Source: Gammaproteobacteria bacterium (GTDB taxonomy: Bacteria; Pseudomonadota; Gammaproteobacteria; Xanthomonadales; Wenzhouxiangellaceae). Taken from it: a stretch of 64,000 nucleotides of DNA. The notes below the pieces were generated by a model. The model made no database searches and was not told where the DNA came from. It was given only the letters and a program-made list of their open reading frames with translations. The position numbers were made by a program, and so were the translations under genes. Below are positions 51,874 to 61,389 of this stretch, piece by piece (positions within the stretch are counted from its first letter, which is position 1; every line of letters begins with the position of its first letter). The DNA lies in contig JAJFKX010000014.1 of assembly GCA_021772985.1 (NCBI GenBank), forward strand, positions 1-64,000. The letters run 5' to 3'.

Positions 51874-54800
51874 ATGCACACAACCGTCAAACATTTCCTG
51901 ACAGTCCTCCTGGTTACATCCACTGCTCTATTGAGCGAAGCTGGAATCGGGCAGGATATCCCTTTTGTTAATTGGGAAAATACACCAATCCATCCCATCG
52001 ACCTGAGCCCGGACGGCACCCGGTTGGCCGTGGCTCACACTGCCGACGCCCGTCTGGAAATCTTTAGTGTCACAACTGGCGTACCAGTATCTCTTGCTTC
52101 AATTCCGGTAGGCCTGGATCCGATCAGTGTGCGCTTTCGCACCGACAATGAAGTCTGGGTGGTCAATCATATTTCTGATTCCATCAGCATTGTCGACCTT
52201 GCCCATGGCAGGGTGATTGACACCCTGCAAACCGATGATGAACCAGCCGATGTGGTTTTTGCTGGTTCAGATGGGAAAGCTTTTGTCAGTTGCTCACAAA
52301 GCAATACAATAATGGTGTTCGATCCCACTGATAACAGCTCTGATCCGCAACGTATTGCAATCAATGCCGAAGACCCCAGGGCGCTGGCGACAAGCCCTGA
52401 CGGGCTGTTTGTGTATGCCGCAATTTTTGAGTCAGGTAACGCCACCACTGTGCTGGGTGGCGGATTGGAAACTGACTCACCAGTATCCTTCCCAGCTAAT
52501 ATCGTTAACGATGGCGACACGCCTTATGCCGGGATTAATCCGCCGCCCAACAATGGTAATATCTTTGAACCCTCCGTCAACCAGGATTTGCCACCCGCAC
52601 CTCCGGTAGGCCTGATTGTCCGCAAAAACGACCAGGGCCAGTGGCTGGACGATAACCAAACCGACTGGACTGCTTATGTATCCGGCGAACTGGCCGGGCG
52701 CTCAAACAGGCCGATAGGCTGGGACCTGCCGGATCGTGATATCGCCCGTATTGATACCCGTGATCTGTCACTGGACTATGTCCGCAGCCTGATGAACATC
52801 GGTATGACTTTAGCAGTCAACCCAGTCGATGGTGGGATTTCATTAGTCGGTACAGATGCTACCAATCAGGTCCGCTTTGAACCTATGGTCAACGGTACTT
52901 TCGTGCGTGTACAAATGGCAACAGTGACTGCTGACGATCTCAATGACAAAACCATTAACGACTTGAATGGACATCTGAATTATCAATCACCCAGCATTGC
53001 ACAAGCACAACGTGATCTGTCGGTCGGGGACCCTCGAGGTGCTATCTGGAATGCTGCCGGCACCCGCCTGTATATCACTGGCATGGGTTCCAATAATCTG
53101 ATTGTGGTTAATCGTGATGGCCAACGAGTCAGCACCGCAACGAGTATTGAAACAGGTACCGGGCCAACGGGAATCGTCATGGATGACGCCCGGCAACGGG
53201 CCTATGTCTGGAACCATTTCGACAAATCCATCTCGGTGATCGACATCCTCAGTGAAAAGGAGATAACCCGCACAGCCGTTTTCGATCCAACGCCTGCGGT
53301 AATCAGCGAGGGCCGACCGTTCCTTTACGATACCCACCTCACCTCCGGGTTGGGCCAGGCCTCCTGTGGCGCCTGTCACGTTGATGCGCGCATCGACCGT
53401 CTAGCCTGGGACCTGGGTGATCCCGGTTCCGATATGCTCGGGTTCCAACAGAATTGCCTGACCTCCAGGATCAGGGAATGCGAGGATTTTCACCCCATGA
53501 AAGGTCCGATGATTACCCAGACCCTGCAGGATATCATCGGCAACGAGCCCTTTCATTGGCGTGGTGACCGGGCCGGCATCGAAGAATTCAACCCGGCTTT
53601 CGAAGGCTTGCTGGGTGACGACACACAGCTTTCTGCTGATGAAATGCAACGCTTCGAAGACTTTTTAGCCACAATTACTTTCCCTCCAAATCCATTCCGC
53701 AATCTGGACAACAGCCTGCCGGCTGACTTGCCCTTGCCTGGTCATTTTGCCACCGGTCGGTTTGCAGCAGCCGGTACACCGTTGCCTAACGGTAATGCGT
53801 CTCGGGGCTTATCGATCTACCGGTTCAACCTGACCGATGGTTCATTGCAATGTGCTTCCTGCCACACTTTACCCACCGGCATGGGTGCCAACTCGGTGTT
53901 GCGTTCACTGGGAGTGCGTATTGGCGGCATGCATAGACCAACTGGCCTATTGGGAGAAAACAGCCTGGGCATCGTTTCCATCGACGGATCTAGTAATGTC
54001 AGCATCAAAATTCCCCAACTTCGCAATCTGTATGAAAAAGTAGGTTTTGATGCCACCCAACAGGAAAGCCGGGCGGGCTTTGGGTTTTTGCACGACGGCA
54101 CAGTGGATTCAATTGCAAGATTCGTCAACCTGCAGACTTTTGATCTGAACACAGTCCAGGATACCGCCGATCTGGTAGCCTTAATGCTGGCGTTCTCTGG
54201 ATCAGACCTGCCCGCAATCAACTTGTCCATTGATGATCCCGCACCAATTTCCAAAGACAGCCATGCAGCGGTAGGACAGCAGGTGAAACTCATCGACTCA
54301 AACAACACCAGGCTGGATCTGCTGGCGAGTATCGCAGCAGCTGGTCGAATTGGCTTGATTGCTGACACAGCAACAAACAATGGTCGACGGGGCTGGACTT
54401 ATGATCCAGAAAGCAATCTGATGCTCAGTGATAATTCAGATGCTGCATTGACCATTAGTGAGCTGCGTGCTGATGCTACAGAAACAGCATCACAAACCTG
54501 GACAGCTGTGCCTGCTGAGGTGGCTGTTCGTCTTGGCATAGACCGTGACATGAATGGCACCCCGAACGGCGAAGAATCTATGCACACACTGAGTGGCGGA
54601 TTTTCCGGCGCATGGTTTGATCCCAGTCATGACGGTGAAGGTCTGCTGATCGAAATTCTGGATAACAATCGCGGGGTTGCCTCCTGGTTTACCTACGACG
54701 GTGAAGGTAATCAACGCTGGCATACCGGCGTTGGCCCAATCATCGGTGATACGTTGATATTCGAGAGCCTGCAAGCACCCATCGGCGGCATTTTTGGTGA

Positions 54801-55353
54801 CGATTTCGACCCTGCCAGTGTACAACGGCTCACCAGCGGAGCAGCAGCAGTACGCTTTAATCACTGTAACAGCGCCGATCTTTATCATCAGGTAGATGGT
54901 GTGCTGAATATCCAAAACCTGGTGCGCCTGACTTCGATTGCCGGATTGTCATGTAACGGCGATCCCGGCGCTGCCATGGGCATCAGCGGTTCATGGTTTG
55001 ATCCTGATCACGATGGAGAGGGTTTTGTTGTCCAGGAAATCAGCGCCACACAGGCCCTGGTAGCCTGGTACAGTTATGACAACCAAGGCAATCAGGCCTG
55101 GTTCTCCGGTGTTGGGACACTCGATGGCCAACGTATCATTGTCGATCAAGTCAGAATTCCCAGCGGTGGTATTTTCGGCCCCGAATTTGACCCATCAACC
55201 GTGGTTGCCAATCCCTGGGGGCGTATCGAGCTTGAGCTGGGTTGCAGCACCGGGGCAATTGATTATATATCCAGTATTTCGTCTTTTGGTAGTGGCAGTC
55301 AGAACCTTACTCGATTGACCACGCCCAGCGGTGTGACATGTGCTACGCCTTAA
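51874..55353 (+). CDS. Secreted beta-propeller dihaem c-type protein with two C-terminal GSWFDP modules
   Basis: In this 1159-aa protein a signal peptide (LTVLLVTSTALLSEAGIG) leads to a YVTN/NHL-like propeller across roughly residues 25-480 (PDGTRLAVAHT; VGLDPISVRFR; RQRAYVWNHFDKSISVIDI). Two haem-binding CxxCH sites follow: C498-GACH and C660-ASCH, so the middle resembles a dihaem cytochrome or peroxidase-like segment. At about 905-1025 and 1030-1155 are two copies of the module seen in the cyclophilin (GAWFDPSHDGEG; GSWFDPDHDGEG; each with WF/WY, GGIF and a Cys strand). It is probably extracytoplasmic and takes part in electron transfer or oxidation; the substrate is unknown. Confidence 0.85.
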   Translation: MHTTVKHFLTVLLVTSTALLSEAGIGQDIPFVNWENTPIHPIDLSPDGTRLAVAHTADARLEIFSVTTGVPVSLASIPVGLDPISVRFRTDNEVWVVNHISDSISIVDLAHGRVIDTLQTDDEPADVVFAGSDGKAFVSCSQSNTIMVFDPTDNSSDPQRIAINAEDPRALATSPDGLFVYAAIFESGNATTVLGGGLETDSPVSFPANIVNDGDTPYAGINPPPNNGNIFEPSVNQDLPPAPPVGLIVRKNDQGQWLDDNQTDWTAYVSGELAGRSNRPIGWDLPDRDIARIDTRDLSLDYVRSLMNIGMTLAVNPVDGGISLVGTDATNQVRFEPMVNGTFVRVQMATVTADDLNDKTINDLNGHLNYQSPSIAQAQRDLSVGDPRGAIWNAAGTRLYITGMGSNNLIVVNRDGQRVSTATSIETGTGPTGIVMDDARQRAYVWNHFDKSISVIDILSEKEITRTAVFDPTPAVISEGRPFLYDTHLTSGLGQASCGACHVDARIDRLAWDLGDPGSDMLGFQQNCLTSRIRECEDFHPMKGPMITQTLQDIIGNEPFHWRGDRAGIEEFNPAFEGLLGDDTQLSADEMQRFEDFLATITFPPNPFRNLDNSLPADLPLPGHFATGRFAAAGTPLPNGNASRGLSIYRFNLTDGSLQCASCHTLPTGMGANSVLRSLGVRIGGMHRPTGLLGENSLGIVSIDGSSNVSIKIPQLRNLYEKVGFDATQQESRAGFGFLHDGTVDSIARFVNLQTFDLNTVQDTADLVALMLAFSGSDLPAINLSIDDPAPISKDSHAAVGQQVKLIDSNNTRLDLLASIAAAGRIGLIADTATNNGRRGWTYDPESNLMLSDNSDAALTISELRADATETASQTWTAVPAEVAVRLGIDRDMNGTPNGEESMHTLSGGFSGAWFDPSHDGEGLLIEILDNNRGVASWFTYDGEGNQRWHTGVGPIIGDTLIFESLQAPIGGIFGDDFDPASVQRLTSGAAAVRFNHCNSADLYHQVDGVLNIQNLVRLTSIAGLSCNGDPGAAMGISGSWFDPDHDGEGFVVQEISATQALVAWYSYDNQGNQAWFSGVGTLDGQRIIVDQVRIPSGGIFGPEFDPSTVVANPWGRIELELGCSTGAIDYISSISSFGSGSQNLTRLTTPSGVTCATP

Positions 55354-55541
55354 ATCCTGCAAACCTAAGATCACAGCAATGACAAATACTTGCACCAAAA
55401 TAACAGCACCTTACACAATACTTGTAACGACAGTGACAATAACTCAGCAGCTCACTGCACTAAGATCATAGGCTCGAGATATACATCAAAAAGCTTCCTA
55501 ACTAAAGACTATAGATGATCAGCATTGCCGCTCAAATAACC

Positions 55542-55982
55542 TTATTGATCTGCCAGGTGAACCGTGTGTATCTCAAGGGCTTTATTTTCAGGCCCGTCAC
55601 AAGGTAAAGCACTGTCATAGGTATAAGCGATATTTCTTAGCGGAATATCCATGGACTGCGCATACAAAATCATGTCTTTTATTTCTTCTGCTTTGTAGGC
55701 TGTCGACCAGGCCGACGGGCGTATTGACAGGTGCATCCCCCATAAGCTTCCACCCGCACAATCAGCCGGGGCAGGGTCCAGTTTTATTTGCCAGTTAAAA
55801 TTGTCATTAAACGCTCCTCCAATTCCAACACTAACAATTTTGAAACTACCTGCTTCGCTGCTCCAAACTGTTTCAGCATTGGCACTGCTGATAAAAAATA
55901 GTGATGTTATAAATAATACAGTTACTGCAAGATGAAATTTCCGCTGGCTGTATAATAGTGGTCTAAGATGGTTAATACTCAT
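55542..55982 (-). CDS. Small secreted hypothetical protein, 146 aa
   Basis: A signal peptide (FHLAVTVLFITSLFFISSANA) ends near residue 36. The mature part has ETVWSSEAGSFKIVSVGIGGAFNDNFNWQIKLDPAPADCAGGSLWGMHLS and YDSALPCDGPENKALEIHTVHL, with two Cys that could form a disulphide. No family was recognised. It lies 43 bp after the 1720-aa gene on the same strand, so it may be expressed with it. Confidence 0.7.
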   Translation of the reverse strand: MSINHLRPLLYSQRKFHLAVTVLFITSLFFISSANAETVWSSEAGSFKIVSVGIGGAFNDNFNWQIKLDPAPADCAGGSLWGMHLSIRPSAWSTAYKAEEIKDMILYAQSMDIPLRNIAYTYDSALPCDGPENKALEIHTVHLADQ

Positions 55983-56025
55983 TGCTATTCTCCTCAGTAA
56001 TGAACTTGGTTTTGACAGCTGGAAT

Positions 56026-59000
56026 TTAATTAGCCAGCAGCCAGATCAATGTTGCCGGCAAGCGCGCCTTAAACGTTCCTGTTTCAGCATAAGGCCCCCA
56101 TTCAACAGGCCCGTTAGCCTTGACTCGAATTTTAATTTGGTAGCTTACTCCTGGCTTCAAACGGCTGGTTTCAAGTGTGTGTTCATTTGCCGGTGCTGTT
56201 ACCTCGAATGAATTCAGTACTTGCCCGGTGACCGTGTTTTCCAGCACGATCTGATATTTTTCCAATCCTGCAGGGTGGCTGGGCTCGCTCCAACTCAACT
56301 CAATTGCCGGAGTGAAATCAGCTATGGTCAGATTGGAGATATTGTCTTTCTTATACTTGCCAGTGAAATCGAGTATTTCGATATCCGGCTCAGATTGACT
56401 TATTGAAAGCGTAACGGTTGCCTGATTCGATACCGTAGATCCATCGGTAATCGCATATTGAAAGACCACTTCTCCACCGATAAAGCCTGCTGGTGGGGTG
56501 TATCGAAATTCTGGTGGATCGCTTTCTGGAATGGTTTCAAGTGTACCGCTATCAGGTTGAGTAACACTGGGCTCATCGATCCATACCGATGGGCCACCTG
56601 ATGTATCATTTGCCAATAGCTGCGAATGACTGAAATCAACAAAACCATCAACATTAACCATCAGATTAAGCGCATCATCGATGGCTGTCAGTGATCCTCC
56701 CATACACACAAAGCTGGATAGAACATTTACCTGTACCCACGCTTCTGCTGACAAATTACCTGCTTTATCGATAGCCCGGTAGGAAAAGGAATCATCACCC
56801 ACAAACAAACCATTACTTGGTGGTGTGTAGGTAATTCTTGGGGGCCTGCGTGAAATACTGACTTCACCTTGAGGGGCCTGCACAATTTCATAAATGGATA
56901 GACTGTATCCTTTGTCATTGTCCAGCGGACGAATCTCTATAGGCAGATCACAAGTAGTAAACGGTCCATCATCATTTGCGATCAAAGGCCACAATCTTGC
57001 AGTTGCAGTCGAACCACCACCGCCATTGTCTGCAGTAATCGTGTAGTCGAACCTCACCATGTCACCATCGTAATCAGCAGGAGGCGTCATCCGGAATCTT
57101 TGTGGTGTCTCATTGGGAAAATGCTCAATATTCGCACCAGGCGGTATGGTAGGCTGATCGATACTGCTCACCGATACGGTATCACCTGGAGGGGCGATAT
57201 CATTAGTGATCAAATCAGCTTCATAAAAATCGTAAACTGAAGCCAGTCCCAATAACCCCACGTTATCATTAACCGCTGTTAAAACCGGCGGGGTTGCCGG
57301 TAGTGTCATCGTCGCTGTAGCCAGAGGCGAAGTTTGCGACAAATATCGGAACTGATAGGTAAACCTGACCTCGCCACCAGCAAAACCCGTCGCTGGGGTA
57401 AAGTGGAAATAATAAGGCGGGCTGGTTGTTCTTGTCAGCTCGCCTGCATTGGTATCTATCAAGGTATATTCATCGGGGTGGATCGACACCGCGGCGCCTG
57501 ATGCAGATCCTCCATCAATCGTATCATTGATAAACAATATATTTTGCCAAAAACTATATTGTCCCTGGGCCACCGGGAACGTAAGCAGATCAGGAATAGT
57601 AAGATCAGGGTCATCATTGGCAACTAAAATGGCAGGTCCCGGCAAAGCAGGCACATGCATCGTTACGGTGGCCACATTAGAAACCTTGCTGTGATCAGCA
57701 CGCTCCCGACTCTGATAAGTGAATGTTACTGTTCCACCGGACCATGGATTTGGTGGTGTGTATTTGAACCGAACATCGTTGGGCCCAACACCCCCATCCA
57801 GACTCAGAGAACCCACAGAAGGCTGACTATAAAGGCCTTCCGGTATCTCGATTAATACAAGATCAGAATGTGAATCGTTATCGACCAATTTAGAATGGAG
57901 TAGCCTATAGTTCACTCCATTACTATTTAACACAGCCGTTTCATCAGGGTCATCACGAGCAATGATGGATGGAATTGCCGGTATATTCATTGTCACCAAG
58001 GCAAAATTAGACCGATCCATACCATCTGAAGTGATGGCATATTCAAATGTCACTTCACCTCCGATAAAGCCTACCGGTGGTTCATAAGTGAAAGCCTCTA
58101 CTCCATCTGTTAACACGCCTTCCGTGAGATTTCTACGTTCAGCAATTGTTATGCCTTCCGATGGTTCATCATTGCTGAACAGCAATGCATAGGGCACTTC
58201 ATAACTGGCTTGCGGAGCGGTGAATGTCAGCGATGGGTCACCCTCGCCCGGGTCATTCCTAGCAATCAGATCCACCCCGGTGACAGTGACGGTCACAGTC
58301 ACCGAATCTGAAACAACACCCATGCTCCAGTTACACTCAACCTCAAAAGCGCTCGTTGCCGTTGGTGTATAAGAGAATGAACCCGACGGCAATGACAATG
58401 GTTCCGGTAGTTGTTCATTGTTAAGAAAGCCAATACAACTGCCAGCCGCAGCATTTTGCACATTCCACGCAAATACAGTTGTTTGTCCTAAGGTGATTTC
58501 CGTAGGTGTTGCCGTCAGTGTAATTACCGGTTCAACATCCGGTTGGTCATTTACAATGTACAGCACGTGATTGGGGCCAGTTGACTCGAAGGCTTGGGCA
58601 CCATCTGCACTAACCGTCAATGCATCCGAATTGATAATCGCACCGATACCATTTTCTGCTTGTATATCAAACCAGTGATAAGCATAATTGCCCGCCAGCA
58701 GCTCCAGTTCGAACAAACCGGATTCTGGCCGAAATACCAGATACTCTTGCCCTTGGTTTGCCAGCACATATCGCAAATCCTCCCCTCCGATCTGGGACAC
58801 AATCAATTCTTCACTTGGCTGCATGCCGGCGAGGTTTTGGATAACCTCATTGCCATAACGAGCAGTCTGGCCGAGTGCAAACCGGGTTGCTTCAACCGGT
58901 GGGTCAAATACCGGATCGGCAGGGCCAATTGGCCCAATCGGGTATACGGTTCTAACCGTATCCATTAATGCAGCGTTATACCCCCGGGTAAATACTTTCC

Positions 59001-61188
59001 ACGGCCAGGCATAGCCACACCAAAGTTCTCGCCCAGGCTCCCAATCCACACAGCTGGGATTATCGATATGATCAGAGTCGAGAATGACGATTTTCTCATG
59101 CTCACTGGGATCATTAGCGGGTGGGCTTTGATGGTGCGAAACACCACCTGACACAGCCACCACCTCTGCACTGCTTGCTAAAAGTTCAGCATTAGCACCT
59201 CCCCAGGGCGCGCTTAACCAGATCAGATGTTGCTGCATGCCTTCAGCACCTTCCAACGTGCGGATATGATCGGCCATGTCTTCCATCCATTCTACCGTAG
59301 CGGCTTTTGAAATCTGGTTATGGCTATCACCACACTCGTTACAAATCTCCCAGATAATGTTGTCGAATTGATTCAGCTCTTGAACGACACGCTCCACATA
59401 AGCCTTTTGTACTGCTGTCACTTCACTATGTATAAGGGCATGGACTTCTTCCCCGCCATCTCCATCAATGTCCGGATTAAAACCACCACTCCATGTGGAA
59501 TTATTGTTAATGTGAAATGGATGCCCTAACCATGGGTCATCACCTTCTTCTGTGCTCCGTTGTTGTATGCTCCAACCATTAAACAACATTACACTGATAT
59601 ACAGGCCATTGGCCTGTGCAGCAGCTACTCGATTTCTCAGCTGGTTAAAATAATTTTCATCGTAGGCATTCAAGTTATAAAGCCCATTGGCTTCTTTTAG
59701 ATAAGGAATAGGTCGGGTGGTATATCCTGTAGTTCCTTCATATCCCTGTTCCTGTTCCCAATGCCAGCCCCGGGTGAAATTGTGCCCACGGGCGCGCAGA
59801 TACTGCCACTCTTCAACACCGCAATTGTGCGCTTCACCCTGATTAAAATTGCAACTGGTGGTTGGTGGATTACCTGGGCCATAGTCCTGCAGGTTTTGCC
59901 ATACATGGGCACCAGCCAGGTACACCGCATCACCTTCTGGATTGATAAAATACCGCTTATTGATGGGATGGACGGATAATAGCGGAACATCATTATTGTC
60001 CGGAACGCTGCAAGCCAATCCTCGATGTAATGTGACATTGGCAAATCGAGCCAGCGCACCGGTGCCTGTTTGATACTCAAAATTACAGTCAGATTCAGCA
60101 GCCAGTGATTCGGACACATCAAACAAACCATTACCCAGGTTAACTACCGGGCCTGGGCAGTTGGACACACCCATAGATATCGGCAATTCAACACCGCTGG
60201 TATTGATATCATTAGCCAACACATCAACAATGGCTTTATCACCACATATGGATAGCTCATCATCGCCTGGTATGGGCACATTACATACCACGCTTATTGA
60301 TTGTGCCAGCGAACTGTCACCAAACCATCCATTCGAATTATTCCGGCGCATTTGCAAATGCAAATCACTGCTGGTTTCGAAGTTCACATAAGGTGCGGTT
60401 ATTGGAATATTGAAGGTAGTGGTGTCCTGGCAAACCACATCTACCCCACCAGGCAAGGATTGTGCACTAACACTAAATTCATTGGCACCCACACGAGCCG
60501 CTAATTGTACAGCTGCATCCGTGGTCCAGGTTTGCAAGCCGGTATTTTGGGCAATCAATTGGGCATCAAATTCCTGGCCACATTCCATCTTTATGGGTGG
60601 TTGATTTACCCAGGCAAGATCCGAGTCCCAGTTAATTCCCTCACAATCAGGTGGTGGCGGGTCGTCAGGACATCCAACAAAAGCATCGGACCAAATAAAA
60701 TCACCAAAAAATGTATCCCATTCATCAACCATTTGATAAACAAACGCGGGATAATGGTAACCACGGTCGCTGGTTTCCAACGGATTTAAATGAAATGTGA
60801 ATTCTTTGGTTTCGTTACACTCAATAACTTCCAATTCACCAATTTGCAACCGTTCTTCACTTGGTAACGAGCCTCCTACAATCGGGGGGAAGGGTGGATC
60901 TAATGGAGGTAACTCAAAATCTGGCGGGTTTCTGCGTAAGAAAAAGCCAACATCACCCGGGCCTTGATTGGGGTCGGTGATCCGTTGCCAGGCTTTTGTT
61001 CCAGTATTCCTCAAGACCACAGTTACAGCATTGTCTTCCCCACATGTAGGTTGATCAAAAAATGGGCCTGATACGACTTCTGCGCCGTATTCCACAGTGC
61101 AGGCCTGACCCTGGGCGAGTGCTATATTTATTGAATACATCATCACTACGAGGATGACAAAAGAATATCTTGTTAAAGGTTGAGTCAC
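56026..61188 (-). CDS. Giant secreted glycosidase-like protein with Ig-like repeats, 1720 aa
   Basis: GTG start at 61188, preceded by TAGGAAAAATTC. A signal peptide (FVILVVMMYSINIALAQGQA) is followed by two Cys-rich beta domains (about 30-175 and 180-300). A TIM-barrel glycosidase-like domain spans about residues 405-880: HPINKRYFINPEGDAVYLAGAHVWQN at its start, NIIWEICNECGD with E618 as a clan-A acid/base candidate. It resembles DUF4038-type putative glycoside hydrolases with a collagen-binding-like tail. From about 960 to 1600 there are five or six Ig/cadherin-like repeats, each built around ARNDPxE..LLxND and a TYEPPxGFxGGEVTFxY block. A fibronectin type III domain closes it. It is a probable surface or exported polymer-degrading or adhesive protein. 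Confidence 0.8.
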   Translation of the reverse strand: MTQPLTRYSFVILVVMMYSINIALAQGQACTVEYGAEVVSGPFFDQPTCGEDNAVTVVLRNTGTKAWQRITDPNQGPGDVGFFLRRNPPDFELPPLDPPFPPIVGGSLPSEERLQIGELEVIECNETKEFTFHLNPLETSDRGYHYPAFVYQMVDEWDTFFGDFIWSDAFVGCPDDPPPPDCEGINWDSDLAWVNQPPIKMECGQEFDAQLIAQNTGLQTWTTDAAVQLAARVGANEFSVSAQSLPGGVDVVCQDTTTFNIPITAPYVNFETSSDLHLQMRRNNSNGWFGDSSLAQSISVVCNVPIPGDDELSICGDKAIVDVLANDINTSGVELPISMGVSNCPGPVVNLGNGLFDVSESLAAESDCNFEYQTGTGALARFANVTLHRGLACSVPDNNDVPLLSVHPINKRYFINPEGDAVYLAGAHVWQNLQDYGPGNPPTTSCNFNQGEAHNCGVEEWQYLRARGHNFTRGWHWEQEQGYEGTTGYTTRPIPYLKEANGLYNLNAYDENYFNQLRNRVAAAQANGLYISVMLFNGWSIQQRSTEEGDDPWLGHPFHINNNSTWSGGFNPDIDGDGGEEVHALIHSEVTAVQKAYVERVVQELNQFDNIIWEICNECGDSHNQISKAATVEWMEDMADHIRTLEGAEGMQQHLIWLSAPWGGANAELLASSAEVVAVSGGVSHHQSPPANDPSEHEKIVILDSDHIDNPSCVDWEPGRELWCGYAWPWKVFTRGYNAALMDTVRTVYPIGPIGPADPVFDPPVEATRFALGQTARYGNEVIQNLAGMQPSEELIVSQIGGEDLRYVLANQGQEYLVFRPESGLFELELLAGNYAYHWFDIQAENGIGAIINSDALTVSADGAQAFESTGPNHVLYIVNDQPDVEPVITLTATPTEITLGQTTVFAWNVQNAAAGSCIGFLNNEQLPEPLSLPSGSFSYTPTATSAFEVECNWSMGVVSDSVTVTVTVTGVDLIARNDPGEGDPSLTFTAPQASYEVPYALLFSNDEPSEGITIAERRNLTEGVLTDGVEAFTYEPPVGFIGGEVTFEYAITSDGMDRSNFALVTMNIPAIPSIIARDDPDETAVLNSNGVNYRLLHSKLVDNDSHSDLVLIEIPEGLYSQPSVGSLSLDGGVGPNDVRFKYTPPNPWSGGTVTFTYQSRERADHSKVSNVATVTMHVPALPGPAILVANDDPDLTIPDLLTFPVAQGQYSFWQNILFINDTIDGGSASGAAVSIHPDEYTLIDTNAGELTRTTSPPYYFHFTPATGFAGGEVRFTYQFRYLSQTSPLATATMTLPATPPVLTAVNDNVGLLGLASVYDFYEADLITNDIAPPGDTVSVSSIDQPTIPPGANIEHFPNETPQRFRMTPPADYDGDMVRFDYTITADNGGGGSTATARLWPLIANDDGPFTTCDLPIEIRPLDNDKGYSLSIYEIVQAPQGEVSISRRPPRITYTPPSNGLFVGDDSFSYRAIDKAGNLSAEAWVQVNVLSSFVCMGGSLTAIDDALNLMVNVDGFVDFSHSQLLANDTSGGPSVWIDEPSVTQPDSGTLETIPESDPPEFRYTPPAGFIGGEVVFQYAITDGSTVSNQATVTLSISQSEPDIEILDFTGKYKKDNISNLTIADFTPAIELSWSEPSHPAGLEKYQIVLENTVTGQVLNSFEVTAPANEHTLETSRLKPGVSYQIKIRVKANGPVEWGPYAETGTFKARLPATLIWLLAN

Positions 61189-61389
61189 GAATTTTTCCTA
61201 TTTTATTACCTTCAATAAATGCCTAGTATTGATATTTATATAACCACTATATGCAATAATTTTATGAATACATTATTGTTTGCCTTTTCTAAAAATAGAA
61301 ATCACATATTATTGATATTTAGTGATATTTTTAAAAAATCTCAACAATTATTGTTAAATATAAAATATTAATAAATATATCCATATTAA
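61189..61389. other. Very AT-rich gap between RHS and the giant protein gene
   Basis: About 200 bp of strongly A+T-rich sequence with AACAATTATTGTT near 61343-61355. RHS tips are often followed by an immunity gene here; I found no frame of acceptable length. Confidence 0.5.

Noticed and set aside
58270-58310. Near-palindromic GTGAC/GTCAC cluster in the 1720-aa gene
   Set aside because: It follows from codons for an alternating Val-Thr strand and lies inside coding sequence, so it is not an independent signal.
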